From Halobaculum rubrum (lineage in GTDB: Archaea; Halobacteriota; Halobacteria; Halobacteriales; Haloferacaceae), in contig NZ_CP082284.1 of the NCBI RefSeq assembly GCF_019880225.1, forward strand, positions 1,364,001-1,428,000: a DNA stretch of 64,000 nt, given 5' to 3'. Position 1 is the first letter of the stretch, and each line of letters opens with the position of its first letter. The notes beneath the pieces are model-generated. The model had not been told where the DNA came from. It did no database searches and was given only the letters and a program-made list of their open reading frames with translations. Made by a program: the position numbers and the translations under genes. Of the stretch, positions 33,367-41,412 are shown piece after piece.

Positions 33367-33759
33367 CTACTTGCGTGAGACGAGCGCGCTGATGAGGTCC
33401 TCGTCTTTGTGCAGCGTCTCGATCTGGTTTGCCGGCCCGATCACGGTCAGCTTCTTCGCGGTCTCCTCCTTGCCGAGGAGCCGACCGACGAGTCCCTGGT
33501 TCGGCTGTTGACTCGAGGGGTACGTCTCGATCTCGATGCCCGAGAAGTCGTCGGGGCTGATCTCGGTCATCGTGACCTCGATGAGCTTCGATTCCTCCTC
33601 GGGCGAGAGGCCGGCCTCGAGAACGACGATATCGCCGTCGCGGACGGAGTCGAGAATGAGCCGGATCTTCTCCATCGAGGTGAGTCCCTCCATCCGGCCG
33701 CCGCTGATCAGGTCGATACGGACGCCGTCCCCGTCGTCGGGAGCGGTTGCTTCGGACAT
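33367..33759 (-). CDS. oapB: Origin-associated protein OapB (DUF2073)
   Basis: 130 residues, a single compact domain: VRIDLISGGRMEGLTSMEKI, then LILDSVRDGDIVVLEAGLSPEEE, and a C-terminal KLTVIGPANQIETLHKDEDLIS. This is the DUF2073 pattern. In other archaea DUF2073 proteins are encoded next to Era-like GTPases, as here. An RNA- or nucleoprotein-binding role has been suggested for the family, but nothing in the sequence proves it. Its start shares a base with the oapA stop, so the genes are coupled. Confidence 0.88.
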   Translation of the reverse strand: MSEATAPDDGDGVRIDLISGGRMEGLTSMEKIRLILDSVRDGDIVVLEAGLSPEEESKLIEVTMTEISPDDFSGIEIETYPSSQQPNQGLVGRLLGKEETAKKLTVIGPANQIETLHKDEDLISALVSRK

Positions 33760-34400
33760 TATCCGAAGTACTCCGCGATCTTCTCGTACACTTCGTCCAT
33801 GTTGTCCCCCTCAAGCGCCGACAGCGGCACGGTCTCGTGTTGCGGGAACGCGTCGGCGATGCGCTTCACGTCGGCGTCGTCGAGGTCGACCTTGTTCGCG
33901 AAGATGAGCACCGGGAGGTCCTGACTCTCGATGATCCCGATGAGCATCGTGTTGACCTGCGTGAACGGGTCCGTGGTCGAGTCGAGCACGTAGATGACGC
34001 CGTCGACGTCCTCGCGGAGCCAGTGCATCGCCTCCGCGACACCCTCGGTCGCTTCCCGCGACCGCTTGACGGCGTCCTCCTTCTCCATGTCGTGATCGAG
34101 GAACTCCTTGTAGTCCACCTTCGTGGTCACGCCCGGCGTGTCCACGATGTCGATGGTGACGGTCTTGCCGTTCCGTTCGATCTCGACGTTCTCTTTCCTT
34201 CGCGCGCGACGCGTCTCGTGCGGGATGTGGCTCTCCGGCCCGACGGCGTCGCCGGTCCAGTCGCGGGCGATCCGATTCGCCAGCGTCGTCTTGCCCGCGT
34301 TCGGCGGGCCGTATATCCCGATCCGTTTGGGCTCGTCGTCGGCAAAAAGCCGATCGGTGACCCGTGTAATACTGTCCCTGAGATTGGTGAGCAGACCCAT
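33759..34400 (-). CDS. oapA: Origin-associated GTPase OapA (Era-like)
   Basis: 213 residues. G1 YGPPNAGKTTLANRIA, G3 VDTPG and G4 FANKVDLDD are intact, so GTP binding is expected. SALEGDNMDEV at the end provides G5. The start at 34400 (MGLLTNLRDS) is preferred to one at 34463: a TATA-like CTTAAG lies at about 34466, so a transcript would begin near 34440, and GGAGG stands 5-10 bases before this ATG, an uncommon leadered arrangement. It is the first gene of oapA-oapB-oapC, transcribed away from the origin. Confidence 0.9.
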   Translation of the reverse strand: MGLLTNLRDSITRVTDRLFADDEPKRIGIYGPPNAGKTTLANRIARDWTGDAVGPESHIPHETRRARRKENVEIERNGKTVTIDIVDTPGVTTKVDYKEFLDHDMEKEDAVKRSREATEGVAEAMHWLREDVDGVIYVLDSTTDPFTQVNTMLIGIIESQDLPVLIFANKVDLDDADVKRIADAFPQHETVPLSALEGDNMDEVYEKIAEYFG

Positions 34401-34863
34401 CCTGGCCTCCGTTCCCCTCCGTCCCGTGTGGAGGGCGTTATCGCTCCAAACCATCGGCGCCACTTAAGCACTACGTCAGACAGGGTACGCTACGGTTTCT
34501 CGCCGACGAACGGGTAGTACGAACGATCAACCTGTATGTAACCGATTGCAAGCCGAACGCTCGGGAGTGACAGCTGATTGGAGGAATCACGGTAGCCGGT
34601 CGGAAGGGAGGACTGCAGTTGGGGACATCCAACCTGAGAGGGGTGAATTGAGGTGATCGCTGTGAACACGCGTAGACGGGATAACGCCCGAAACGGATGC
34701 TAGGAAGGACTGCTAGCGCTCCGGGAGGACACCCAACCTCCGATCGGGACGATATCCCGACTCGGTATCGACTCGTATCTGGGTCGTGTGTCTGGTTGTA
34801 GTGATCTACTACCAACAGTAACGTGCGGAGGCTGCTAGATCACAGTCGGGTCCGATCACCCCC

Positions 34864-34884
34864 ACCCCTCTGTTTCGTGTGGAA
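34864..34884 (-). promoter_or_regulatory. Origin recognition box (ORB), left, inverted
   Basis: On the minus strand it reads TTCCA-CA-CGAAAC-AG-AGGGGT, followed by a G-rich tail (GGGGGTG). It faces away from the AT-rich segment. It matches the ORB pattern exactly. Confidence 0.9.
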
Positions 34885-35047
34885 CTCATCGATCACGGGG
34901 AGTGGGGGTCGTCGAGAAGAGGTTCTCTAGATCAGATAACACACCAAATAAATCGTATTTGCTAGTCGTTCGGATATTGTTAAATCTGCTGTGGCATAAA
35001 TACTTCTGATCTGAATAAGGTCCTTCCCCCTCCCCCTCTACGAGCGT

Positions 35048-35068
35048 TTCCACCGGAAACGAAGGGGT
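35048..35068 (+). promoter_or_regulatory. Origin recognition box (ORB), right
   Basis: It reads TTCCA-CC-GGAAAC-GA-AGGGGT, one mismatch to the pattern, followed by GGGGGGG. It is the inverted partner of the left ORB across the AT-rich region. Confidence 0.9.
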
Positions 35069-35433
35069 GGGGGGGATACGAAGCGCGGCCCAGCTACGGA
35101 CTCGGCATCGAGTATAGGTTCGACGCCACCAGGAGAACTTCTAGTCGAATCCGGGTACAACGTAGATCGATTCGAGCCGATGAAACTGCGGTCCTCGGTC
35201 GCAAAGCGAGCGAGTAATCCGTGTATCGTATCGGGATGTCCCGTAGTCGAAGACCGCTCATCTGACCGATCGCACACCCGAAACTTCGTATGTTGCACCC
35301 TTCTTTCTCGTCGAACGACCGCTCTCGAACTCGCCCGCATCGACGCCGTTCGAGCGAACAGTAACGTTTTTTAACAGGCTGTCCATCCTCTTCGATTGCA
35401 TCATCTGGACACGATCGGTCACTGCTCCGGGTT

Positions 35434-35450
35434 CAATATACTCTATACAC
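35434..35450 (+). promoter_or_regulatory. TATA-like promoter element of orc1
   Basis: CAATATACTCTATACAC is the only good TATA-like stretch before orc1. A transcript starting about 25 bases later (near 35470) would carry the third ORB in its leader. Confidence 0.5.
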
Positions 35451-35489
35451 GGGTCGAAGACCCGTTATCCGGCAGATGCCCGCTATGGA

Positions 35490-35510
35490 TTCCAGTCGAA
35501 ACAAAGGGGT
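35490..35510 (+). promoter_or_regulatory. Third ORB, in the orc1 leader
   Basis: TTCCA-GT-CGAAAC-AA-AGGGGT, an exact match to the ORB pattern, ends 12 bases before the orc1 ATG. Binding of Orc1 here would block or regulate its own transcription. Confidence 0.85.
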
Positions 35511-35521
35511 ACAAGAGACCG

Positions 35522-37351
35522 ATGACACGGGACGACGAACCGGAACACAGTTCGAACGACGGCGGAACCGACGACCGGTCGGAGGCGACGGTGAACTCCG
35601 ACGAAAACAACGACTCCACCCGAAGTGACGGACGGTCGTCCGACTCCGGGAGCGGCGGCTCGGGAATCGAGTCCGAGTCGGACACGGAACCGGAATCTGC
35701 CCCCACTGTACCCTCCGCCGCGGACGATGACGGCGGGAAAAGCGGCGATCACGACGGCGATATCGGTCAGGACGCTAGCGGCGACACCGATCGGAACGCT
35801 GACGGCGACACCGATCGGAACGCTGACGGCGACACCGATCGGAACGCTGACGGCGACACCGATCTCGATGCGGGTGGAACGTCATTCGACTTCGGGTCCG
35901 GGTCGCGGTCGCGAACGGACGTCGATCTCGACGTCGACGAGGTACTCGCGGACGAGGACGACGAAGCGAGCACCGGATTGTTCGACGACCTCCTCTCCGG
36001 CGAGCCTATCTTCGAGAACAAGGAGGTGCTTCGTCCCTCGTACACGCCCCACGAGCTTCCCCATCGGAAAGACCAGATCAACAAGATGGCGACGATTCTC
36101 GTGTCCGCACTGCGCGGGGAAACGCCGTCGAACATCCTCATCTACGGGAAGACGGGGACGGGGAAGACGGCCTCGGCGAAGTTCGTCTCCCAGGAACTCG
36201 AGTCGACCAGTCAGAAGTACGACGTTCCCTGTGAGGTCGAGTACATTAACTGCGAGGTGACGGACACCCAGTACCGCGTGCTCGCACAGCTCGCGAACAA
36301 GTTCATCGAGAAGAACGAACGAGTCATCGACGATCGCCTCGACGACCTCCGCGACCTCCGTTCGACGGCTGCCGACGACGACAGAGCGCTCGAGGGGACC
36401 GAGTTCGCCTCCGTCGCCGATGTCGACGAGCGTATCGCCGACCTCGAGTCGGATCGCGAAGAGATGCAGGAAGTACCGATGACGGGATGGCCGACGGACC
36501 GCGTCTACTCGACGTTCTTCGACGCCGTCGACTATCACGAGCGCGTCGTCGTTATCATGCTCGACGAGATCGACAAGCTCGTCGAGAAATCCGGCGACGA
36601 CACGCTGTACAACCTCTCGCGGATGAACTCTGAACTGACCAACTCACGCATCTCCATCATGGGGATCTCCAACGACCTGAAGTTCACCGACTTCCTCGAC
36701 CCCCGTGTCAAGTCGAGCCTCGGGGAGGAAGAGATAGTCTTCCCGCCGTACGACGCCAACCAGCTGCGAGACATCCTCCAGCACCGGTCGGACATCGCGT
36801 TCAAGCCCGACGCCCTCACCGAGGACGTGATACCGCTGTGTGCCGCCTTTGCCGCGCAAGAACACGGGGACGCCCGGCGCGCGCTGGATCTCCTGCGCAC
36901 CGCGGGCGAACTCGCCGAACGCTCGCAGGCAGACCTCGTCGAGGAGGCACACGTCCGACAGGCACAGGACAAAATCGAGTTGGATCGCGTCGTCGAGGTG
37001 GTGCGTACGCTCCCGACGCAGAGCAAGATCGTCCTCTTTTCGATCATCCTCCTCGAGCAGAACGGCGTTCACAACGTCAACACCGGCGAGGTGTTCAACA
37101 TCTACAAGCGGCTCTGTGAGGAGATCGACGCCGACGTGCTCACCCAGCGTCGGGTGACCGATCTCATTTCGGAACTCGATATGCTGGGGATCGTCAACGC
37201 GGTCGTCGTCTCGAAGGGCCGCTACGGCCGAACGAAGGAGATCTCCCTGTCCGTCCCGATCGACGAAACCGAGGCCGTTCTCCTCTCGGATTCCCGTCTC
37301 GGGGACATCGAGGACGTCCAGCCGTTCGTCCAGGCCCGGTTCGACAACTGA
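35522..37351 (+). CDS. orc1: Origin-binding replication initiator Orc1/Cdc6
   Basis: 609 residues. An acidic, disordered N-terminus of about 150 residues contains copies of the octapeptide DTDRNADG. The AAA+ core follows: Walker A YGKTGTGKTAS at about 208, Walker B VVIMLDEIDK at about 345, sensor 1 IMGISNDL and sensor 2 GDARRALDLLRTAGE. A winged-helix DNA-binding domain ends the protein (LLEQNGVHNVNTGEVFNIYK). It is long because of the tail. The frame opens earlier (35396), but the ORB at 35490 and the sequence DDEPEHSS support ATG at 35522. It binds ORBs and loads MCM. Confidence 0.95.
   Translation: MTRDDEPEHSSNDGGTDDRSEATVNSDENNDSTRSDGRSSDSGSGGSGIESESDTEPESAPTVPSAADDDGGKSGDHDGDIGQDASGDTDRNADGDTDRNADGDTDRNADGDTDLDAGGTSFDFGSGSRSRTDVDLDVDEVLADEDDEASTGLFDDLLSGEPIFENKEVLRPSYTPHELPHRKDQINKMATILVSALRGETPSNILIYGKTGTGKTASAKFVSQELESTSQKYDVPCEVEYINCEVTDTQYRVLAQLANKFIEKNERVIDDRLDDLRDLRSTAADDDRALEGTEFASVADVDERIADLESDREEMQEVPMTGWPTDRVYSTFFDAVDYHERVVVIMLDEIDKLVEKSGDDTLYNLSRMNSELTNSRISIMGISNDLKFTDFLDPRVKSSLGEEEIVFPPYDANQLRDILQHRSDIAFKPDALTEDVIPLCAAFAAQEHGDARRALDLLRTAGELAERSQADLVEEAHVRQAQDKIELDRVVEVVRTLPTQSKIVLFSIILLEQNGVHNVNTGEVFNIYKRLCEEIDADVLTQRRVTDLISELDMLGIVNAVVVSKGRYGRTKEISLSVPIDETEAVLLSDSRLGDIEDVQPFVQARFDN
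35780..35865. repeat. 24-bp tandem repeat in the orc1 N-terminal region
   Basis: Units beginning GGCGACACCGAT start at 35780, 35804 and 35828, with a partial fourth at 35852. They encode repeats of DTDRNADG and keep the frame. Confidence 0.9.
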
Positions 37352-37390
37352 GCTGTCGAACCCCGGCTACGCGGCCGGACGCACTCGCGA

Positions 37391-37434
37391 CCGGATTCGA
37401 ACAGTCGATCGATACACGGATTCGAACAGTCGAC
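37391..37434. repeat. 26-bp direct repeat downstream of orc1
   Basis: CGGATTCGAACAGTCGA occurs at about 37392 and again 26 bases later. It lies in the 186-base convergent gap between orc1 and sec11. It resembles a tRNA T-arm only by chance; no tRNA fits. Confidence 0.65.
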
Positions 37435-37537
37435 ACGTCCACGTGGTTGACGGGCGGCCCGACTCGCAAGGTACCGGAGACAGTCGATATCCCCTTTCTT
37501 TCGACTCCACGATCCGCTTTCAGTATTCGAATTTCGG

Positions 37538-38296
37538 TTAGGCTATAGTTCCACCTGAAATGCTCCTGTTCACGCTCGTACTCGGGTTCGGCTGCGGGGT
37601 TCGCTCGCCGCCGAGTTCGGCGGCAGTTGCGAGCCCGCTTCCGGCGCCGTCAGTCTGCACGAGCACCACCTCCGAGAAGACGAGCCGAACGTACCCGAGG
37701 TACGGGACGCGAACGCGCGCGACGCCGCGGACCCATTCGGACTTCACGACGGGAGCGATACCGCTCACCTGATCGTATTCGGCGTTCGCGTCACCTTTCG
37801 TGATGAACCCATCGTACGGAGCCGGGCAGGCGGGAACGTCTTCACAGGAGGTCGCGGGCAGATAGTCGGGGTTCGCACGGTCGATCCAGTTTTCGTCCTC
37901 CTCGACGTGCAGCCGTGCCCGGTGAATGATCGGCGAGCCGCCCGATCCCGGCGGGTGATACACGATCACGGACCCTGGATCGCCGAAGGTGGCGTACGCT
38001 TCGGCCGCGCCGGTCTCGTAGGTAACGATCCCGGTGTCGCCGTACGCGAACTCAGGGGAGAACCGGTCCGGTTCCGTGATGAACACGAGGTCGCCACGCT
38101 CCATGTGCGGTTCCATGCTGCCGGATTCGACGGCGACCATCGGCGGCCAGACGCCCGAGACGGCGAACAGCAGGAGCCCGATCAGCGCGACCGCGAGCAC
38201 CGACGTGAGCACCTCGCGGATGAACACCAACGCACCCGTCTCGGCGTGAAGGAACCGTGACAGCGGGTCGTCGGGTGACCGCCCGTCGTCGCTCAT
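37538..38296 (-). CDS. sec11: Signal peptidase I (archaeal/ER type, Sec11)
   Basis: Cleaves signal peptides of Sec-secreted proteins at the outer face of the membrane. 252 residues. The N-terminal helix (VLTSVLAVALIGLLLFAVSG) anchors the protein. The catalytic serine is S60 in VESGSMEP; the archaeal-type histidine is in GGSPIIHRA (about 125), replacing the bacterial Lys. TKGDANAEYDQ holds the conserved acidic residues. A second hydrophobic segment near 210 may be a C-terminal helix. It is convergent with orc1 and divergent from the polymerase gene. The same gene order is, as I recall, found at oriC1 of Haloferax volcanii. Confidence 0.92.
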   Translation of the reverse strand: MSDDGRSPDDPLSRFLHAETGALVFIREVLTSVLAVALIGLLLFAVSGVWPPMVAVESGSMEPHMERGDLVFITEPDRFSPEFAYGDTGIVTYETGAAEAYATFGDPGSVIVYHPPGSGGSPIIHRARLHVEEDENWIDRANPDYLPATSCEDVPACPAPYDGFITKGDANAEYDQVSGIAPVVKSEWVRGVARVRVPYLGYVRLVFSEVVLVQTDGAGSGLATAAELGGERTPQPNPSTSVNRSISGGTIA

Positions 38297-38442
38297 TACT
38301 CACTTGAACCCGGGGACCGGTGTTGAACTTTCTGTTACCGCGTCATCTTCCGGAGTTTGGTCCCGTTGATACCCACACTGTCAGATCGGACTGTCGCTAC
38401 GTGAGGCTATCAACGCCGCGATTCAAGCACTGGTCACGATAA

Positions 38443-38481
38443 ATCCGGGGTTGGTCAGGAGGCATCCGGGGCAGGTCACGA
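38443..38481. repeat. Imperfect 21-bp direct repeat upstream of sec11/DP1
   Basis: ATCCGGGG-TT-GGTCAGGA at 38443 and ATCCGGGG-CA-GGTCACGA at 38464 differ at three positions. It lies in the 398-base gap between sec11 and the polymerase gene. Confidence 0.6.
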
Positions 38482-38520
38482 GATCTGTTTGGTATCACCG
38501 CGACCATGGATCGCATGGTC

Positions 38521-38645
38521 GACACCGCCGACACCCCTGAAACCGCCGACACCCCGAAACCCCCGACACCCCTGAAACCGCCGACACCCCTGAAACCGCC
38601 GACACCCCGAAACCCCCGACACCGCCGAAACCCCCGACACCGTTC
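38521..38645. repeat. Array of 17-18-bp repeats (ACCGCCGACACCCC type)
   Basis: About seven copies of GACACCCCTGAAACCGCC and its variant GACACCCCGAAACCCCC follow each other. If read in the frame of the next gene they would give Pro/Thr/Lys repeats, but a promoter (38659-38670) separates them from the true start codon, so they are taken as non-coding. Confidence 0.85.
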
Positions 38646-38658
38646 CGGGTACCTATCC

Positions 38659-38670
38659 GCTATCCTTTTG
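38659..38670 (+). promoter_or_regulatory. TATA-like element of the polymerase D small-subunit gene
   Basis: CTATCCTTTTGC centres about 30 bases before the GTG at 38695, so the mRNA is probably leaderless and the proline-rich upstream frame is not translated. Confidence 0.5.
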
Positions 38671-38694
38671 CCTCCCCCCGGCGGACCTCCCCTC

Positions 38695-40287
38695 GTGCCG
38701 CTGGAGACGTCCTCCCGAGTCGTGCAGGCGCTCACCCGTCGCGGGTACAACGCCGAACGGGAGGCCGTTACGCTCATTGCCGAGTCGGAGACGCCGGAAC
38801 TCGCTCTCGAAGCGGCTATCGAGACCGCGCCCGGGGACGCACTCGTCCTCACCGCGGATCACGTCCGTGAGGCGCTCGAAACCGACCCCGTTCCGGACCC
38901 CGAACAGATCGACGACGGGACACGATCGCCCGAGTCGACTGCCGCCACGTCCTCGGCGACGGACCCCGAGACCGATCACTCCGGCTCCTCCGTTTCGACT
39001 GGAGCAACGGGAAGAGAATCACCACACGATACCGGACCGGTTCCAAGCGAAACGGAGGGGTCCGCGGTCGGCGATCGATCCCCGAAGACGCCCGTCGTCG
39101 CGAACGATATGACCGGCGCGTCGACGGGGACGGGAGCCTACGACGAGTTCGTGGGCGTGTTCCGCGACCGGTACGAGCGGCTCTCCGGACAGCTTCGGGG
39201 TCGCGTCAACCATCGCCCCGCCGACTCCATCGAGGCGATGGGCGGCGGCGCTGACGTGGAGACGATCGGCCTCGTCAACGACATCCGGTCGACCGCATCG
39301 GGCCACTGGCTCATCGAGTTGGAGGACACCACGGGGACGTTCCCGTGTCTCGTGATGAAGGACCGCGACTTCGCGGACCTGGTCGACGAACTGCTGCTGG
39401 ACGAGTGTATCGCCGTGTCGGGGACGCTCGCGGACGACGCGGGCATCGTCTTCGTCGACGCGATCCACTTCCCGGACGTTCCCCGCACGTACCGCCCGAG
39501 CACCGCTGACCGCCACGTACAGGCGGCGCTGATCTCCGACGTGCACGTCGGCTCACAGGAGTTCCTCGCCGACGCGTGGGGTCGGTTCGCCGACTGGCTC
39601 CACACGGAGGAGGCCGAACACGTCGAGTATCTCCTCCTCGCGGGAGACATGGTCGAGGGCGTCGGTGTCTACCCGGGCCAGGACGAGGAGCTCGACATCG
39701 TCGACATCTACGAGCAGTACGAGGCCTTCTCGGAGCACCTCAAGGCGGTGCCGGGCGACATGGAGGTCGTGATGATCCCCGGGAACCACGACGCGGTTCG
39801 ACTCGCCGAACCCCAGCCGGGATTCGACGAGGAGCTTCGGGAGATCATGAGCGCCCACGACCCGCAGATCGTGAGCAACCCCGCGATGGTCAACGTGGAG
39901 GGTGTGAACGTCCTCATGTACCACGGCGTCTCTCTCGACGAGGTGATCGCCGAACTGCCGGAGGAGAAGGCCAGCTACGACGAGCCGCACAAGGCGATGT
40001 ACCAGCTCCTCAAGAAACGACACGTCGCTCCGCAGTTCGGCGGGAAAACCCGCGTCGCCCCGGAGGAGCGCGACTACCTCGTCATCGACGAGGTGCCGGA
40101 CGTGTTCCACACGGGGCACGTCCACAAGCTCGGCTGGGGAAAGTACCACAACGTCCTCGCGGTCAACTCCGGCTGCTGGCAGGCCCAGACCGACTTCCAG
40201 AAGTCGGTCAACATCGACCCCGACGTCGCCCACGCGCCGATCCTGGACCTGGACACGCTCGACATGACGGTTCGGAAGTTCACCTGA
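38695..40287 (+). CDS. polD1: DNA polymerase D small subunit DP1 (exonuclease subunit)
   Basis: 530 residues from GTG at 38695 (VPLETSSRVVQALTRRGYN). An N-terminal helical domain is followed by an acidic Ser/Thr-rich linker (about 65-150), an OB-fold (ETIGLVNDIRSTASGHWLIELEDTTG) and a calcineurin-like phosphoesterase domain. All phosphoesterase motifs are kept: ISDVHVGS, AGDMVEGVG, PGNHDAVR, MYHGVS and HTGHVHKLG, so 3'-5' exonuclease activity is expected. DP1 partners the large subunit DP2, which is not in the window. An ORB-like sequence lies in the linker-coding DNA at 39041. Its position beside oriC1 is shared with other haloarchaea. Confidence 0.94.
   Translation: MPLETSSRVVQALTRRGYNAEREAVTLIAESETPELALEAAIETAPGDALVLTADHVREALETDPVPDPEQIDDGTRSPESTAATSSATDPETDHSGSSVSTGATGRESPHDTGPVPSETEGSAVGDRSPKTPVVANDMTGASTGTGAYDEFVGVFRDRYERLSGQLRGRVNHRPADSIEAMGGGADVETIGLVNDIRSTASGHWLIELEDTTGTFPCLVMKDRDFADLVDELLLDECIAVSGTLADDAGIVFVDAIHFPDVPRTYRPSTADRHVQAALISDVHVGSQEFLADAWGRFADWLHTEEAEHVEYLLLAGDMVEGVGVYPGQDEELDIVDIYEQYEAFSEHLKAVPGDMEVVMIPGNHDAVRLAEPQPGFDEELREIMSAHDPQIVSNPAMVNVEGVNVLMYHGVSLDEVIAELPEEKASYDEPHKAMYQLLKKRHVAPQFGGKTRVAPEERDYLVIDEVPDVFHTGHVHKLGWGKYHNVLAVNSGCWQAQTDFQKSVNIDPDVAHAPILDLDTLDMTVRKFT
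39041..39061 (+). promoter_or_regulatory. ORB-like sequence inside the DP1 gene
   Basis: TTCCA-AG-CGAAAC-GG-AGGGGT matches all 17 fixed positions of the ORB pattern. It lies in the part of the gene coding for the disordered linker, 4 kb right of the origin and in the same orientation as the right ORB. Confidence 0.6.
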
Positions 40288-40616
40288 ACCGCTTTTCGCC
40301 TCGGGTTTCCTCGCGCTCGCTTCGCTCGCGCTGCGGGAACCGCTCGGCGAAACCCCGTTCATGTTGTCGGATTCCTCCGAAATCCGACTACTAATCAGAA
40401 CCGCGAAGCGGTGCTGATGATGCTGTCGGAACGCTCCGCGTTCCGACTGCTGACGAGAAATCTTCGACTTCCCGTAATGACAAAACTGCCGCTCACTCGG
40501 GTCGCCTTCGGCGACCCTCGCTCGCGGTGAGCGACCCGGTGACCCGCGACCGCACCGGATCCGCGTCGTCTCGAACTGCGAGAGGGTTCTTTCGTGTGGG
40601 CGCCGTATGCACTGGT
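40288..40616. other. Hairpin-rich 329-base intergenic region
   Basis: Five hairpins stand in series: a long imperfect one at 40294-40352; GTCGGATT/AATCCGAC at 40366-40388; ATCAG-ACCGC/GCGGT-CTGAT at 40394-40418; GTCGGAACGC/GCGTTCCGAC at 40425-40447 (10 bp, 3-base loop); and GCTCAC/GTGAGC at 40491-40532 enclosing GGGTCGCC-TTC-GGCGACCC, which has a C(UUCG)G tetraloop. No gene fits here. The hairpins may terminate the polymerase transcript or form a structured RNA. Confidence 0.6.
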
Positions 40617-41195
40617 ATGCCACCGTCCCCGACACGCCGGGAATTGCTCGTCGCCGGCGCGAGCGCGTCGGCCGCCGCGTTCGCCGGCTGTCTCGACGCC
40701 GGCGACGACAACTCGGCGACGACCGACGGTGACAGCGGGGGCCCTGACTCGGGGCCCGCGACGACAGCCGACACCGACGGAACCGCCGTCGCGACGACCG
40801 CGGAGAATTCGGACGGAACCGTAACCCCCGGCGACGACCTCGACCTCCGCGAGGCCAACGTCACGGCGGTCTCGGTCGACTGTGACAGTGGGGAGTGTCG
40901 TTTCGACGTGACGCTGTACCACGATGACGACGGCGAGGACGGCTACGCGAACTGGTGGCAGGTGAACTCCCGCGACGGCGAGCGGCTCGGTCGACGCGAT
41001 CTCGTCCACGCACACGGGACGCGGGAGTTCACGCGGTCGGCGACGATACGGGTCCCCGAGGGGATCAGCGAGGTGGTCGTCCGCGGGCACGATCGAACCC
41101 ACGGCTACGGGGGCCAGGCGATGATCGTCGACCTCACGACCGGGGAGACGCGGGCCGTCCGACAGGGTTCCGGGCCGGACTGGTTCGCCGAGTGA
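40617..41195 (+). CDS. Tat-exported lipoprotein of unknown function
   Basis: 192 residues. A twin-arginine signal (TRRELLVAGASASAAAFAGC) ends in a lipobox whose cysteine is residue 23, so the mature protein is exported folded and lipid-anchored. A threonine/aspartate-rich spacer follows (about 25-80), then one beta-rich domain with a cysteine pair (CDSGEC) and VTLYHDDDGEDGYANWWQV. The start at 40617 is chosen because the signal begins right there; the frame is open earlier. I do not recognise the domain. Confidence 0.8.
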   Translation: MPPSPTRRELLVAGASASAAAFAGCLDAGDDNSATTDGDSGGPDSGPATTADTDGTAVATTAENSDGTVTPGDDLDLREANVTAVSVDCDSGECRFDVTLYHDDDGEDGYANWWQVNSRDGERLGRRDLVHAHGTREFTRSATIRVPEGISEVVVRGHDRTHGYGGQAMIVDLTTGETRAVRQGSGPDWFAE

Positions 41196-41412
41196 TGACG
41201 GGCGGGGCTCTCGCCTCATTCCGTTGCTCCCGTGGTCCCCCCGGAGTGCTCCCGTGGTCCGTCCGGAGTCGTGTCACACGACACCCGACCTGGTCACGTT
41301 GGTCGCGTTCCAGCCGGACGCCTCGCTCGGCGATCCTGAGGTCCCGAGCGACGACTGATGCACGGACGGATCCGCTCTCGCTTCCGGTTCGACTCCGGTC
41401 GGTTTCCCCGTA

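Larger units (their letters stand above)
34864..35068. other. Chromosomal replication origin oriC1
   Basis: Two ORBs in inverted orientation (34864-34884 and 35048-35068), each ending outward in a G-string, flank an AT-rich stretch at about 34921-35020 that can serve as the unwinding element. The origin lies between oapA (leftward) and orc1 (rightward). This is the established haloarchaeal oriC1 architecture: Orc1 binds the ORBs and opens the AT-rich DNA. The rest of the 34401-35521 gap holds promoters and smaller palindromes (for example TCGGGA/TCCCGA around 34750) but no gene I can support. Confidence 0.93.

Noticed and set aside
34471-34815. Open frame of 114 codons on the minus strand left of the origin
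   Set aside because: No homology recognised; amino acid composition is not acidic like real genes here, and the region holds origin-flanking promoter DNA.
35038-35340. Open frame of 100 codons over the right ORB
   Set aside because: It reads through the ORB and has a basic composition unlike haloarchaeal proteins.
37391-37434. Two GGATTCGAACAG copies resembling tRNA T-arms
   Set aside because: They form a 26-base direct repeat and no tRNA fold can be built around either.
37549-37562. ORB-like half site TTCCACCTGAAATG
   Set aside because: It lacks the AGGGGT part and lies in the end of sec11.
38506-38694. N-terminal extension of the DP1 gene through the proline repeats
   Set aside because: A TATA-like element lies between the repeats and the GTG start, and no homologous sequence is recognised in the extension.
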